Of a DNA stretch of 64,000 nucleotides, positions 36,350-45,188 are shown one piece after another (the first letter of the stretch is position 1; the number at the start of each line of letters is the position of its first letter). Under the pieces are notes generated by a model. It searched no databases. It was not told where the DNA came from and worked only from the letters and a program-made list of their open reading frames with translations. The position numbers and the translations under genes are program-made. Source of the stretch: Akkermansia muciniphila (GTDB taxonomy: Bacteria > Verrucomicrobiota > Kiritimatiellia > RFP12 > JAAYNR01); contig CAMBQN010000002.1 of assembly GCA_945870025.1 (NCBI GenBank), positions 1 to 64,000 of the forward strand. The letters run 5' to 3'.

Positions 36350-36361
36350 GAGCGGAGGCGA

Positions 36362-36441
36362 GGCCCGTCGAAACCCGTCGCATCCCATCGAGACCCATCG
36401 ACAGGATGCGACAGGATTCGACGGGTTTCGATGGGTTTCGA
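36362..36441. repeat. imperfect palindromic repeat before the GH5-like gene
   Basis: Iterated CGAAACCCGTCG / CGACGGGTTTCG and GTCGCATCC / GGATGCGAC units give two competing hairpins. One joins TCGAAACCCGTCG near 36367 with CGACGGGTTTCGA near 36418; a shorter one uses the GCATCC/GGATGC arms. The repeat ends 7 bases before the ATG of the next gene and could mask translation initiation. Confidence 0.6.
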
Positions 36442-36447
36442 AAAGAA

Positions 36448-37827
36448 ATGAACACGATGAAAATCATCCAGGTCGATCCTTCAGGTTGGGGGTTCCGGGA
36501 ACGGAATTCCGGCGCCTCGTTCACACCGTGGGGGTGCAACTACTATGATCCTGCGACGGGATGGGCCCCTCGTATCTGGGAGCAGTTCGATCCGGTTCGG
36601 GTCGGAGAGCACCTGGATCACATCCGGACCATTGGCGCGAATACCATCCGCGTCTTCAGCACCATTCAGAATCTTCTCGAGAGCCCCCATCGCGTGCGCG
36701 CGGCGGGTATCGCCAAGATGATGAAGATGCTCGCGCTGGCCGAAGCCAGGGGGCTGCGGGTGATCTGGTCCGGACCCAGCCGGTGGGAGGGAAGGCCGGA
36801 CTGGTGGCGCGAAGACGCACCCTACGAAGTTTGCGCCCGTGACGATCTCATGGCCGCACTGGAGACTGCATGGCGTGGTATGGGGAATGCCTTTCGTGGC
36901 CACCCGGCGCTGTTCGCGTACGACTTGCAGAACGAGCCTTATGCCCCCTCCTTGCCCACGCCAGCCATGAATCAGTGCTGGGCCCGGTGGCGTGCCGCGC
37001 ACGTTCCTGATGCACCGGAGAGTCTGCCCACGCCGCCGGTCCGGGAGGGCGAACGGTGGCTGACGGCGGTGCACCGTTTCCGCGAGGATCTGGCGACGGA
37101 GTACGTCCGGCGCATGGCTACCGCCGTCCGTGAAACCGACGACACGCATCTGGTCACCATTGGCATGCACCAGAAAAGCGTTCCGTTCGACTGGTATCCG
37201 CCGGATTCCTATATCGCCTTCAACCCGCATCGCATGGCCGCGTATCTGGACTACACCTCGATCCACTTCTATCCGCACCACAACTGGCATCCGAATCTGT
37301 ACCGTGATCCTTGTGAGACGCCCGACGGGATGCAGGAAACCCTCTGGCATGCCCGCGCCATTTGCCGCTATATGCACATCCCGGGCAAGCCGCTGGTCAT
37401 GGAGGAGTGCGGCTGGTACTCGGGCGGCAATGTGCCGATCGGCGGTCGTGAGCAGCCCTGGCGCTCGGAGGAGCAGCAGACCGACTGGTGCGTCAGGCTG
37501 GTCAAGGCGACCCGCGGCGACGTCTGCGGCTGGCTGTTCTGGCCCTACCAGGACACGCCGACGGCCTCGGATTTCAGCCGTGGCAGCGGGCTCTACACGG
37601 CCGACGGAAAACTCAAGGATTGGGGGCGGGCCTTTGCGCGCCTGGCACCCCGGATCACTGCCGGCAGACCTGTCCGGACTACGGCTTCACGCACTTTGGC
37701 CTTGCCCTGGGCAGAGCTTGTCACGGAGCCTGACGCCGTCAAATTTTTTCGGGCGCAATATCTGGATTTGTTCCGGCGCGGCAAGGTGATGGACTTCGCG
37801 ATAGGAAAGAAAGGACCGATGATATGA
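36448..37827 (+). CDS. GH5-like glycoside hydrolase (TIM barrel)
   Basis: This 459-residue clan-A type barrel has the acid/base Glu163 in AYDLQNEP and the nucleophile Glu320 in PLVMEECGW, the usual 4th- and 7th-strand positions. Mannanases and related GH5/GH113-like enzymes share this layout. No signal peptide is present. An in-frame ATG at 36457 is an alternative start. The stop overlaps the following URO-D-like gene by ATGA, so the two are co-translated. Adjacent GH38 suggests a mannose-containing substrate. Confidence 0.78.
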   Translation: MNTMKIIQVDPSGWGFRERNSGASFTPWGCNYYDPATGWAPRIWEQFDPVRVGEHLDHIRTIGANTIRVFSTIQNLLESPHRVRAAGIAKMMKMLALAEARGLRVIWSGPSRWEGRPDWWREDAPYEVCARDDLMAALETAWRGMGNAFRGHPALFAYDLQNEPYAPSLPTPAMNQCWARWRAAHVPDAPESLPTPPVREGERWLTAVHRFREDLATEYVRRMATAVRETDDTHLVTIGMHQKSVPFDWYPPDSYIAFNPHRMAAYLDYTSIHFYPHHNWHPNLYRDPCETPDGMQETLWHARAICRYMHIPGKPLVMEECGWYSGGNVPIGGREQPWRSEEQQTDWCVRLVKATRGDVCGWLFWPYQDTPTASDFSRGSGLYTADGKLKDWGRAFARLAPRITAGRPVRTTASRTLALPWAELVTEPDAVKFFRAQYLDLFRRGKVMDFAIGKKGPMI

Positions 37828-38930
37828 GATCTCAAATGGACGAACCGTTCTGCACCTGGAAGCCGAACTGGGCCGAGAGCCGGCAGCACTATGTGGATTG
37901 GTGGAACCACACGGGTCTGGTTATTGGCGGATGGGGCACGCCGCCGCTGCCGGTGCCGAATGACCCAACGCCAGTCCCCCCACCGCCGCCGGGCGGAGAC
38001 CGCGCGCGCTTTGATGACGTTGAATGGCGTGCTCAGCAGGCGTTCGCCTGGCTGGGGAAGTGCCATTTCGGTGCTGACCATTTGGCCATGGCCGAAACCC
38101 AGCTCGGGGCGAACACCCTGGCGTTGCTGCTTGGCGCGGAACCCCGCTTCACGCCGGAGACCGTCTGGATTGATCCGACCCTTAACACGGTGCCGGATGT
38201 CCTTTCGCTGCCGCCATTCCGGCTCGATCGGGATTCCCACTGGTTGCGGCTTATCGAGGCGCAGGGACGCCGGCACAAGGAACTCAGCGCCGGCCGCTAC
38301 CTCGTCGGCATGCCGCTCCTGGTCTCCAATTTCGACATTCTGGGCACACTCCGCGATCCCCAACTGCTGCTGATGGACATGGTGGATAATCCCGAGTGGG
38401 TGATCCGGGCCATGCAGGAGATCAACCAGGCGTATTTTGAAGCCTATGACCGGATCTACAATGTCTGCAAGGATCCGGACGGCGGCGTGGGGTCCTGGGG
38501 CTACTCGCAATGGGCGCCCGGCAAGACCGATCTGGTGACCTGCGATATCGCCGCCATGATCTCGCCGGAAATGTTCCGCGATTTCGTCAAACCGGCCCTG
38601 GCCGAGCAGTGCGCCTGGCTGGACTATCCCATCTTGCACCTGGACGGCACGCAGTGCCTCTGCCACCTCGACCACATTCTCGACATCGAGCCGTTGAAGG
38701 CGGTGGAGTGGACGCCGAATACCGATGAGCCGGGTAGGCACGAACGGTGGTTCCCGATCTACAAACGCATCCTGGATGCCGGCAAGTCGGTGCAGATCCT
38801 GGGCGGCAGCACGGACGACATTGAGCCGATCCTCAAGGCGATCGGATCAAAGGGTGTTTACATCTACGGGTCAAACAACACGATCGAGGAGATCGAAGCC
38901 TCCGCCCGCATCGGCGACCGGTGGCGATAG
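37824..38930 (+). CDS. URO-D superfamily protein lacking the zinc motif
   Basis: This 368-residue TIM-barrel protein is related to uroporphyrinogen decarboxylase. In the place of the HxC...C zinc ligands of its two neighbours it has HLDGTQ and ILGG, so the methyltransferase-type metal site is lost or different. A proline-rich insert occurs near residue 50. It is translationally coupled to the GH5-like gene. Heme synthesis is unlikely from context; I cannot assign a reaction. Confidence 0.7.
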   Translation: MRSQMDEPFCTWKPNWAESRQHYVDWWNHTGLVIGGWGTPPLPVPNDPTPVPPPPPGGDRARFDDVEWRAQQAFAWLGKCHFGADHLAMAETQLGANTLALLLGAEPRFTPETVWIDPTLNTVPDVLSLPPFRLDRDSHWLRLIEAQGRRHKELSAGRYLVGMPLLVSNFDILGTLRDPQLLLMDMVDNPEWVIRAMQEINQAYFEAYDRIYNVCKDPDGGVGSWGYSQWAPGKTDLVTCDIAAMISPEMFRDFVKPALAEQCAWLDYPILHLDGTQCLCHLDHILDIEPLKAVEWTPNTDEPGRHERWFPIYKRILDAGKSVQILGGSTDDIEPILKAIGSKGVYIYGSNNTIEEIEASARIGDRWR

Positions 38931-38975
38931 CGCTAGGTAGACGACGCTCAAAAGGCGGAAATAGGAGAAGTTGTT

Positions 38976-40739
38976 ATGAGTCGTGTGAAGTCATCGAAAC
39001 ATTTGCATGCCGCGGACTGGCTCAGCGAGGCGCGCATCGGCGCGTTCATGCACTTCCTGCCCGGGATTGGCTCGGGGCCGGCGGCAGTCGCCGGATTCGA
39101 TGTCGAGGCATTGGCACAGCAACTGGAAGGGATAGGCGCGCGATATTTTGTGCTCACGCTGAGCCAGAACGCCGGCTGGGTCAATTCGCCCAATGCCGCC
39201 TACGACCGGATGGCCGGGTTTAGGTCTGGGGAGCGGTGCGCGACACGCGACCTGCCGCTCGATCTCCATCGCGCCCTGAGCACCCGTGGGATCCGGCTGA
39301 TGCTCTATCTGCCGTGCCAAACGCCCAATCGCGATCCGCGCGCACAGCATGGCTTCGGCTTCCCCCCGGGCCATGTGGACCAACCCATTGACGTGGCAGC
39401 CGCGCGGAAATGGGCCGAGGCCATTTATGAATGGTCCGCGCGGTATGGCGAGAAGGTCAGTGGGTGGTGGTTTGACGCCGGCTATCCGCACATCGGTTTC
39501 AACGAGGAGATCGCCGGGATCTATGCGGATGCCGTCAAACGCGGAAACCCCAAGGCCATCGTCACCTTCAACCCCGGCATCATGCTCATCCGCCATACGC
39601 AGGCCGAGGACTACACCGCGGGAGAGTTGAACGAGCCGTTGGACGTCGTGCCGACGTCCCGCCGGGTGGACGGTTCGCAGTGGCATTGCCTGACTTACAT
39701 GGGCTCGGACTGGGGGAAACGGAATGTCCGGTATTCGACCGGGCAATGGCAGGCGTGGCTCAAGAAAGTCTTTGCCCAAGGCGGCGCGGTGACGTTCGAC
39801 ATGGGCCCCAACATGAACCCGGAGGCTGGCTTCATCGGCGAGATCGCGCCGGACCAGGCAGCCCAGTTCCGCACCCTTGCGCAACAGGCCGCGGAGAAAG
39901 CGGAAGATGCGGAAGGCGGCAAGGCGCCGGCCCGACGGACTTGCTTGCGAATCCGATCCGCTTCACGAAGCCGCGGCGCGCCGACGCTGCCCACGGCTTG
40001 GCCGTTCAATGCGAAGGAAGCCCGGCAACGACAGATGACGTATGCCAAGCTCACGGGCCTGCCGATCGAACATAGCGTGGACTTGGGCCGCGGGATGAAG
40101 CTGGAGCTGGTTCTGATTCCGCCGGGGCAGTTCCAGATGGGCAGCCCAGCCGACGAGCACGGCCGCGACAGCGACGAGGTGCAACACCTGACCACCTTGT
40201 GCAAAGGGTTCTACCTCGGCAAGTACCCGGTCACCCAGGCGCAGTGGGATGCCGTGCTGGGGAGCAATCCCAGCAAGTTCAAGGGACGCAACAGCCCGGT
40301 GGATCAAGCACGCTGGGAAGATTGTCAGGCTCTATGCCGGGCGCTGGGAACAGGCTTCCGCCTGCCCACGGAAGCGGAGTGGGAATACGCTTGCCGTGCG
40401 GGAACTGGTGGCGCGTATGCCGGGATTCTGGATGAGATGGCCTGGCATGATGGAAACAGTGGAGCGATCACCCATGCCGTGGGACAGAAGAAGCCGAATG
40501 CCTGGGGGTTGTGCGACATGCACGGCAACGTCTGGGAGTGGTGCGCGGACGGGTATCGCAACTATCCCGCCTCCGCGGTGACGGATCCCGTGGGCAGTGA
40601 GTCTGGCCGGCACCGCGTAATCCGCGGCGGTAGTTGGATCAGCGACGCCCGGGACTGCCGTTCCGCGGAACGCAACTGGCGCATCGCCGAAAACCGTAAC
40701 GACGACATCGGCTGCCGGCTGGTTCTTTTCCCCCTCTGA
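38976..40739 (+). CDS. GH29 (alpha-L-fucosidase)-like / FGE-like fusion
   Basis: Residues 1-305 resemble an alpha-L-fucosidase barrel, with Asp167 of SGWWFDAGY at the nucleophile position. Residues from about 340 form a formylglycine-generating-enzyme (SUMF1) type domain: LELVLIPPGQFQMGSP, FRLPTEAEWEYACR, NVWEWCADGY and RGGSW. The FGE domain keeps Cys561 but lacks the first copper-binding Cys of the canonical CxxxxC pair, so it is probably not an active sulfatase activator. The linker (311-340) is Arg/Ser-rich and looks like out-of-frame translation, hinting at a recent fusion of two genes. Confidence 0.75.
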   Translation: MSRVKSSKHLHAADWLSEARIGAFMHFLPGIGSGPAAVAGFDVEALAQQLEGIGARYFVLTLSQNAGWVNSPNAAYDRMAGFRSGERCATRDLPLDLHRALSTRGIRLMLYLPCQTPNRDPRAQHGFGFPPGHVDQPIDVAAARKWAEAIYEWSARYGEKVSGWWFDAGYPHIGFNEEIAGIYADAVKRGNPKAIVTFNPGIMLIRHTQAEDYTAGELNEPLDVVPTSRRVDGSQWHCLTYMGSDWGKRNVRYSTGQWQAWLKKVFAQGGAVTFDMGPNMNPEAGFIGEIAPDQAAQFRTLAQQAAEKAEDAEGGKAPARRTCLRIRSASRSRGAPTLPTAWPFNAKEARQRQMTYAKLTGLPIEHSVDLGRGMKLELVLIPPGQFQMGSPADEHGRDSDEVQHLTTLCKGFYLGKYPVTQAQWDAVLGSNPSKFKGRNSPVDQARWEDCQALCRALGTGFRLPTEAEWEYACRAGTGGAYAGILDEMAWHDGNSGAITHAVGQKKPNAWGLCDMHGNVWEWCADGYRNYPASAVTDPVGSESGRHRVIRGGSWISDARDCRSAERNWRIAENRNDDIGCRLVLFPL

Positions 40740-41102
40740 TCACAAACCACCAAAGGGAGACACGCTGAGCAGGAAAGAAGGCACCTAAAAGTCGGCAAGC
40801 GGCTCACCCTCTCGGTCCAGCGCAGCCAGAAGCAGGTGAATGTCGATGTGACCGTGAAAACTGAGTGAACCTAGGGAAACTGGCCTTCGACGCGGCGGGA
40901 CGCCGCTGCGCGATCCGTTTTCGCGCTTTTTCTTCTCCTGAACCTTATACCCAATCCCTTCCAGAAACGTCCATTTTTTTTCGTGTTATTTTTTGGGTTG
41001 ACGAATCACCGACGGCGTGACAAACTACCCAATGACGATGGTTTGGAAATGGGTATTATTCGTGTTTAACCGCGACGCAAGTCGCACAGAAGGAAGGTAA
41101 TT
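40740..41102. other. intergenic gap with a possible PDZ-protein remnant
   Basis: This 363-base stretch has no intact gene. At 40791-40868 one plus frame reads VGKRLTLSVQ through VDVTVKTE and a stop, resembling the last strands of a PDZ domain, possibly the relic of a protease gene. T-rich runs near 40974-40994 could serve as a terminator but lack a clear stem. The right end holds the prepilin promoter. Confidence 0.35.
41032..41059 (+). promoter_or_regulatory. promoter candidate for the prepilin-like gene
   Basis: ATGACG (41032-41037), a 16-base spacer and TATTAT (41054-41059) precede the gene. The leader of about 37 bases ends with an AAGGAAGG ribosome-binding site. Confidence 0.45.
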
Positions 41103-41759
41103 ATGACGTTTCGCAAAGCTAAAGGGTTCACCCTCGTTGAAATGTTGGTGGTGATCGCGATCATCGCCATTCTGGCGGCCGCATTGTTCCCGCAGATTCA
41201 GAACGCGATAGACCAAGCCCGCGCAACGGCTATGAAGAACAAGGGCCGCGGCATCTGGATTGGTCTTGTTTCCGCAAATAATGAGCGCACTGTGCTCTCA
41301 AAGGATTCGGCATGGCCGACTGAGCTGGGGAAAACCACGGGCACGGCGTATTTTCAAGCTATGTTTGGTGGTGACGACGGAGTTTTTTCAACGGAACCCG
41401 ACGGCCAGTTGGTCAGCGATGTGAAGACCGACATGTTATCAGCCCGGGGCTTTCCGCCTGCGGCAAAAGGCACGTCACCGGCCAAAGAGAACATCGCGTG
41501 GCGAGTTTTTGGCACGAGCGATGATTCCGGGGGTGGTGACGCCTTCATGGCGAGCAAAGACCTTGGCGACGGCACGGCCGTTACCGTCGTTTCAAACACG
41601 ACGACCGTTGCTTTGAGTTCAAAAGGCCCTTTCGGCGGACGCAGGGTGACATATGTTACTGTGGGAGGTGGCTGTTTAGACGCCCGCAAAATTTATTTGA
41701 AGAATCTCGACCTGTTAATGGGCGGAACCACCAACACGATCTATCTTCTCGCCGACTAG
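41103..41759 (+). CDS. type II secretion / type IV prepilin-like protein
   Basis: The 218-residue protein has a class III (prepilin) signal: a short basic leader, cleavage at KG/FTLVEM with Phe +1 and Glu +5, and a hydrophobic alpha1 helix with VVIAIIAILAA. The soluble domain contains a cysteine only in GGGCLDA and many small polar residues. It is solitary, with no secretion ATPase or secretin nearby. PVC bacteria often encode many such pseudopilin-like proteins; its role is unknown. Confidence 0.85.
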   Translation: MTFRKAKGFTLVEMLVVIAIIAILAAALFPQIQNAIDQARATAMKNKGRGIWIGLVSANNERTVLSKDSAWPTELGKTTGTAYFQAMFGGDDGVFSTEPDGQLVSDVKTDMLSARGFPPAAKGTSPAKENIAWRVFGTSDDSGGGDAFMASKDLGDGTAVTVVSNTTTVALSSKGPFGGRRVTYVTVGGGCLDARKIYLKNLDLLMGGTTNTIYLLAD

Positions 41760-41787
41760 TTCGTATTGTGTGTGTGTGGGTGATGTG

Positions 41788-44097
41788 ATGGTCGCACGGG
41801 TGGCTTTGGACGCGGCGCTGGACCGGCTGTTCGACTACGCCGTGCCCGAGGAATGGGTTGAGCGCATCCGCACCGGCGTGCGGGTGCGCGTTCCTTTTGG
41901 TTCGCGCGTCTGTTCGGGATACGTCATCGAATGTTCCGATCAGCCCGAGCCGCGCGTGGCGGCCGCGGGTGTGGCGGTGCAGCGAGGCCTGTTCAGCGAG
42001 GATGACGCGCCGACGGCTGGAGGCGGTCGGCTCCGCTTGATCGCCGGAATTGACGATGACCGCCCGTTCTTCTCCGAGACTCTGATCCGCCTGATCCGCT
42101 GGATCGCCGACTATTACTTTGCCCCGCTGGAAGTGTCGCTCCGCTGCGCCCTCCCCGCGCCGGTCCGGGACGGCGGCTCGAAGCCGAAGGAACAGGTGTT
42201 TGTGGGCCTGCCGGCGGCGAAAGCACAAACGTCATCAACCGATCTCAAGCCGCCGCTGACCGCCCGCCAGCAGGCCCTCATCGCCGAAATCCGCGTTCGC
42301 GGCGGTGGGTTGCTCCAGATCCTCTGCCGTGAGCTGAAATGCGCCCCCGAGACGATCAAGCGCCTAGCCGCCGCAGGCTGGCTGACGCTGGAGGCGCGCC
42401 AGATCCGGCGCGACCCGCTCGCCAACCGCACCATCCTCCCAACCGGTCCGCTCGCCCTGATGCCCCAGCAGGCGGCCGCCTTGCAACTGATTTGCGCCGA
42501 TTGCGACGCCGCACTCGCCGCCCGCGCTGCCGCTACCGTCAAGCCACCGCCGCCGGTGCTGCTCTACGGAGTGACCGGCTCGGGCAAGACCGAGGTCTAC
42601 CTGCAGGCCATCGCGCACGTGCTGGAGCGCGGCGGCGGGGCGATCGTGCTGGTCCCCGAAATCGCGCTCACCCCCCAGACGGTGCAGCGGTTCGCCGGGC
42701 GGTTCGGCGGGCGGATCGCCGTCCTGCACAGCGCCCTGAGCGAGGGCGAGCGGTTCGACGAGTGGCATCGGATCCGCGATGGCGACGCTCGCGTGGTGAT
42801 CGGGCCGCGTTCAGCCGTGTTCGCGCCCGTGGCCAATCTGGGGCTGATCGTGGTGGACGAGGAGCACGAACCGAGCTACAAGCAGGACGAGGCACCGCGT
42901 TACAACGCCCGCGACACGGCGGTGATGCGCGGCTGGCTCGAGGGCTGCGGCGTGGTGCTCGGCTCGGCCACGCCCGCCATGGAGTCGTGGATCAACGTCC
43001 GGCGCGGCAAGTACGCGCTGGCGCAGATCGAGAACCGCGTCGAGGATCGCTCCATGCCGACGGTCGAGGTTGTCGACATGCGCCTCGAAACGGCGCGCAG
43101 CGGTCATGCGCAAGTCTTTTCGCAACGGCTGATTGAGACCATTCAGGGACGGCTGACCGTCGGCGAGCAGGTGATCCTGTTTCTCAACCGCCGGGGCTTT
43201 GCCACGTCGCTGGTCTGCACCCACTGCGGTTTTGTGGCGGAGTGCGACGCGTGCAGCACCGCCTATACCTACCATCAGACCGACAATCGCCTCCGGTGCC
43301 ACATCTGCGGCGCGTGCGCCACCGTGCCGGCCGCATGCCCCGGCTGCGGCGACCCGGCGTTCCGCTACGCCGGTTTCGGGACGCAGCGGATCGAAACGAT
43401 CGCACAGACGTGCTTTCCCCAGGCGCGGATCGCCCGGCTCGACGCCGATGCAGCCGCGCGCAAGCACGGGCCTGACGAAATTCTGGGCGCCTTCCGATCC
43501 GGCAAGACCGACATTCTGATCGGCACGCAGATGATCGCCAAGGGCCACCACTTTCCCAATGTCACCCTCGTCGGCGTGCTGCTGGCCGATTCGAGCCTGC
43601 ACATGCCCGACTACCGGGCGGGTGAGCGCACGTTCCAGCTCCTGGCGCAGGTCTCAGGCCGGTCCGGCCGCGGCGAGATCCCCGGCCACGTGATCGTTCA
43701 GACCTACACCCCGGACCATCCGGCGATCGAGGCCGCGCGCACCGCGGATTTTCCGCGCTTCGCCGAAAGCGAGCTTGTTTTGCGCCGCGACGGGGGACTC
43801 CCGCCGTACAGCCACGTGGTCTGCCTGACGTTCAAGGGTCGCGATGAGGGCAACGTCGCCTTTGCGGCCGCCGCGCTGCACAAGGCGCTCGCGCCCCTGC
43901 TGCCGCCTGGCGCGGAATGCCCCGAACCGATGCCCGCGCCGCTCGCCCGCGCCAAGGGCGACTACCGGTATCAGATGCTCCTGCGCGCGGCCTCGGTGCG
44001 GCTGCTCACCGGGCCGCTGCGCCGGGCGGTCAAGGCCGCGCCGCCGCCCGCCGACGTCTCGCTGGCGGTGGACGTCGACGCGCTATCCGTGATGTGA
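41788..44097 (+). CDS. priA: primosomal protein N' (replication restart helicase)
   Basis: This 769-residue DExH helicase restarts stalled replication forks. It has an N-terminal 3'BD (MVARVALDAALDRLFDYAVP), Walker A GVTGSGKTEVY, Walker B VVDEEHE, then two zinc-binding cysteine clusters (CTHCGF...CDAC, CHIC...CPGC) inside the helicase core, and the conserved KGHHFPN and SGRSGRG motifs. ATG 41788 is chosen over GTG 41770 because the family N-terminus starts there, although no clear Shine-Dalgarno precedes it. Confidence 0.95.
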   Translation: MVARVALDAALDRLFDYAVPEEWVERIRTGVRVRVPFGSRVCSGYVIECSDQPEPRVAAAGVAVQRGLFSEDDAPTAGGGRLRLIAGIDDDRPFFSETLIRLIRWIADYYFAPLEVSLRCALPAPVRDGGSKPKEQVFVGLPAAKAQTSSTDLKPPLTARQQALIAEIRVRGGGLLQILCRELKCAPETIKRLAAAGWLTLEARQIRRDPLANRTILPTGPLALMPQQAAALQLICADCDAALAARAAATVKPPPPVLLYGVTGSGKTEVYLQAIAHVLERGGGAIVLVPEIALTPQTVQRFAGRFGGRIAVLHSALSEGERFDEWHRIRDGDARVVIGPRSAVFAPVANLGLIVVDEEHEPSYKQDEAPRYNARDTAVMRGWLEGCGVVLGSATPAMESWINVRRGKYALAQIENRVEDRSMPTVEVVDMRLETARSGHAQVFSQRLIETIQGRLTVGEQVILFLNRRGFATSLVCTHCGFVAECDACSTAYTYHQTDNRLRCHICGACATVPAACPGCGDPAFRYAGFGTQRIETIAQTCFPQARIARLDADAAARKHGPDEILGAFRSGKTDILIGTQMIAKGHHFPNVTLVGVLLADSSLHMPDYRAGERTFQLLAQVSGRSGRGEIPGHVIVQTYTPDHPAIEAARTADFPRFAESELVLRRDGGLPPYSHVVCLTFKGRDEGNVAFAAAALHKALAPLLPPGAECPEPMPAPLARAKGDYRYQMLLRAASVRLLTGPLRRAVKAAPPPADVSLAVDVDALSVM

Positions 44098-44103
44098 TCG
44101 CTC

Positions 44104-44138
44104 AAAAAAACGAGGCCGTCCCTTGCGGAACGACCTCG
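44104..44138 (-). terminator. intrinsic terminator of the small secreted-protein gene
   Basis: Read on the minus strand, a 12-bp stem (two G-U pairs) closed by a GCAA tetraloop is followed at once by seven T residues (44110-44104). It lies 23 bases past the stop codon of the small gene and 7 bases from the convergent priA stop. Confidence 0.88.
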
Positions 44139-44161
44139 CACGACACAGAAAGCAAATAGAA

Positions 44162-44368
44162 CTATTGGCCCATCGGCTTGGGGGCGTCCTTCTTGATTTC
44201 GGTGACCTTGACCGCGTTGGTCGTCACGACGCCCGTGACCGCATTGGTCGTCACAACAACTGCCGCAGGGGCCTTCGGTGCGACCTTCACAGGAGCAGCA
44301 GCCTCTTCCGCGATGGCTGCGAATCCCATAGCCGCAACACAAACCGCGATCAGAACTGAATACTTCAT
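44162..44368 (-). CDS. small secreted Ala/Val-rich protein of unknown function
   Basis: A 68-residue product starts at ATG 44368 with AGAGGAGA upstream. It has a clear signal peptide (MKYSVLIAVCVAAMGFAAIA, probable cleavage near residue 20) and a short mature chain rich in Ala, Val and Thr with a repeated VVTTNAV unit (residues 38-44 and 47-53) and a Lys-rich end. The longer open frame upstream is its untranslated leader. It has its own promoter and strong terminator, so it is a genuine monocistronic gene. I do not recognise a family. Confidence 0.75.
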   Translation of the reverse strand: MKYSVLIAVCVAAMGFAAIAEEAAAPVKVAPKAPAAVVVTTNAVTGVVTTNAVKVTEIKKDAPKPMGQ

Positions 44369-44552
44369 GGTATCTCTTCTCCTCTGAGAAATCCATGTGC
44401 TCCCTCGCAAAGATGTGCCTATCGGCCCTTTCCCGCGAGACAACCCATGAACTGAAGGAGCTTGGCATCCACCATGGACGCTTACTTCCAACAGTCTTTC
44501 CCAGTTACAGTTTTTTGCGTAACGACATGCTACGCCGAAAAACATGTAAGAG

Positions 44553-44581
44553 ATGTTATCAATCTTGGACGCCCGCGTCAA
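44553..44581 (-). promoter_or_regulatory. sigma70 promoter for the small secreted-protein gene
   Basis: On the minus strand TTGACG (44581-44576), a 17-base spacer and TAACAT (44558-44553) form a near-consensus promoter. Transcription would start near 44546, giving a leader of about 175 bases. Confidence 0.7.
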
Positions 44582-44610
44582 GTGGAAGCTGGAAAATGCC
44601 GTCCTACGCG

Positions 44611-44639
44611 TTGACATTGTAATTCGGAAATGCAAAACT
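44611..44639 (+). promoter_or_regulatory. promoter candidate for dtd and the decarboxylase genes
   Basis: A perfect TTGACA (44611-44616) and 17-base spacer lead to a weak AAAACT (44634-44639), about 40 bases before dtd. Confidence 0.45.
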
Positions 44640-44679
44640 TACATTTTGTCTATTGTTCGGGGCTGAGGCGGGGTAACGC

Positions 44680-45129
44680 ATGAAGGCGTTGATACAACGG
44701 GTGACGGAGGCGTCGGTCACGGTCGACGGTGAGGCGGTCGCCACGATCGGCCGGGGGCTGCTGGTGCTGCTCGGCATCTGCCACGAGGATGGCGAAAAGG
44801 ATGTGCTGTGGCTGGCGCGAAAATTGCCCCAGTTGCGGATCTTCGAGGACGATGCGGGCGCGATGAACCGCTCGCTCGAGGATGTTGGCGGCGCCGTGAT
44901 CGTGGTCTCGCAATTCACGCTCTACGCCGACGCCAGCCACGGGAACCGGCCGGGCTTTTCGGCGGCGGCGCGCCCCGAGCAAGCGGAACCGCTCTACGAC
45001 TCGCTCGTTGCGCATCTACGCGCCCGACTCGGCCCGCAACGGGTCGGCACCGGACGCTTTGGCGCCGACATGCAGGTGCGGCTGGTCAACGACGGCCCCG
45101 TGACGATCGAGCTGGAAAGCGGAACCTGA
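44680..45129 (+). CDS. dtd: D-aminoacyl-tRNA deacylase
   Basis: This 149-residue dimeric proofreading enzyme hydrolyses D-amino acids from mischarged tRNA. The two active-site signatures are intact: SQFTLYAD (77-84, the strand that forms the pocket) and the GP motif near the C-terminus ([11 protein letters not shown]). NRPGFS is also present. Length is standard. It stands alone before the sodium-pump genes, 59 bases upstream of oadG. Confidence 0.96.
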   Translation: MKALIQRVTEASVTVDGEAVATIGRGLLVLLGICHEDGEKDVLWLARKLPQLRIFEDDAGAMNRSLEDVGGAVIVVSQFTLYADASHGNRPGFSAAARPEQAEPLYDSLVAHLRARLGPQRVGTGRFGADMQVRLVNDGPVTIELESGT

Positions 45130-45188
45130 TTTTGTGGTTGTATCCGGGCCGCTCACATGAAATAATGCCCCGTTAAAGGAGCCTGAAT

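Larger units (their letters stand above)
44369..44679. other. divergent intergenic region with a long leader for the small secreted-protein gene
   Basis: This 311-base gap holds two outward-facing promoters (listed separately). Between the minus-strand -10 box (44553) and ATG 44368 lies a leader of about 175 bases. It contains a GCGTCCATGGTGGATGC stem-like segment near 44470 and no other gene. Such a long leader on a tiny gene may be regulatory; no known riboswitch was recognised. Confidence 0.5.

Noticed and set aside
38976-40739. Active sulfatase-modifying enzyme (formylglycine generation)
   Set aside because: The canonical CxxxxC pair is incomplete and no sulfatase gene is in the window.
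41103-44097. Type II secretion or type IV pilus locus
   Set aside because: Only one prepilin-like protein is present; the next gene is priA, with no ATPase, secretin or prepilin peptidase.
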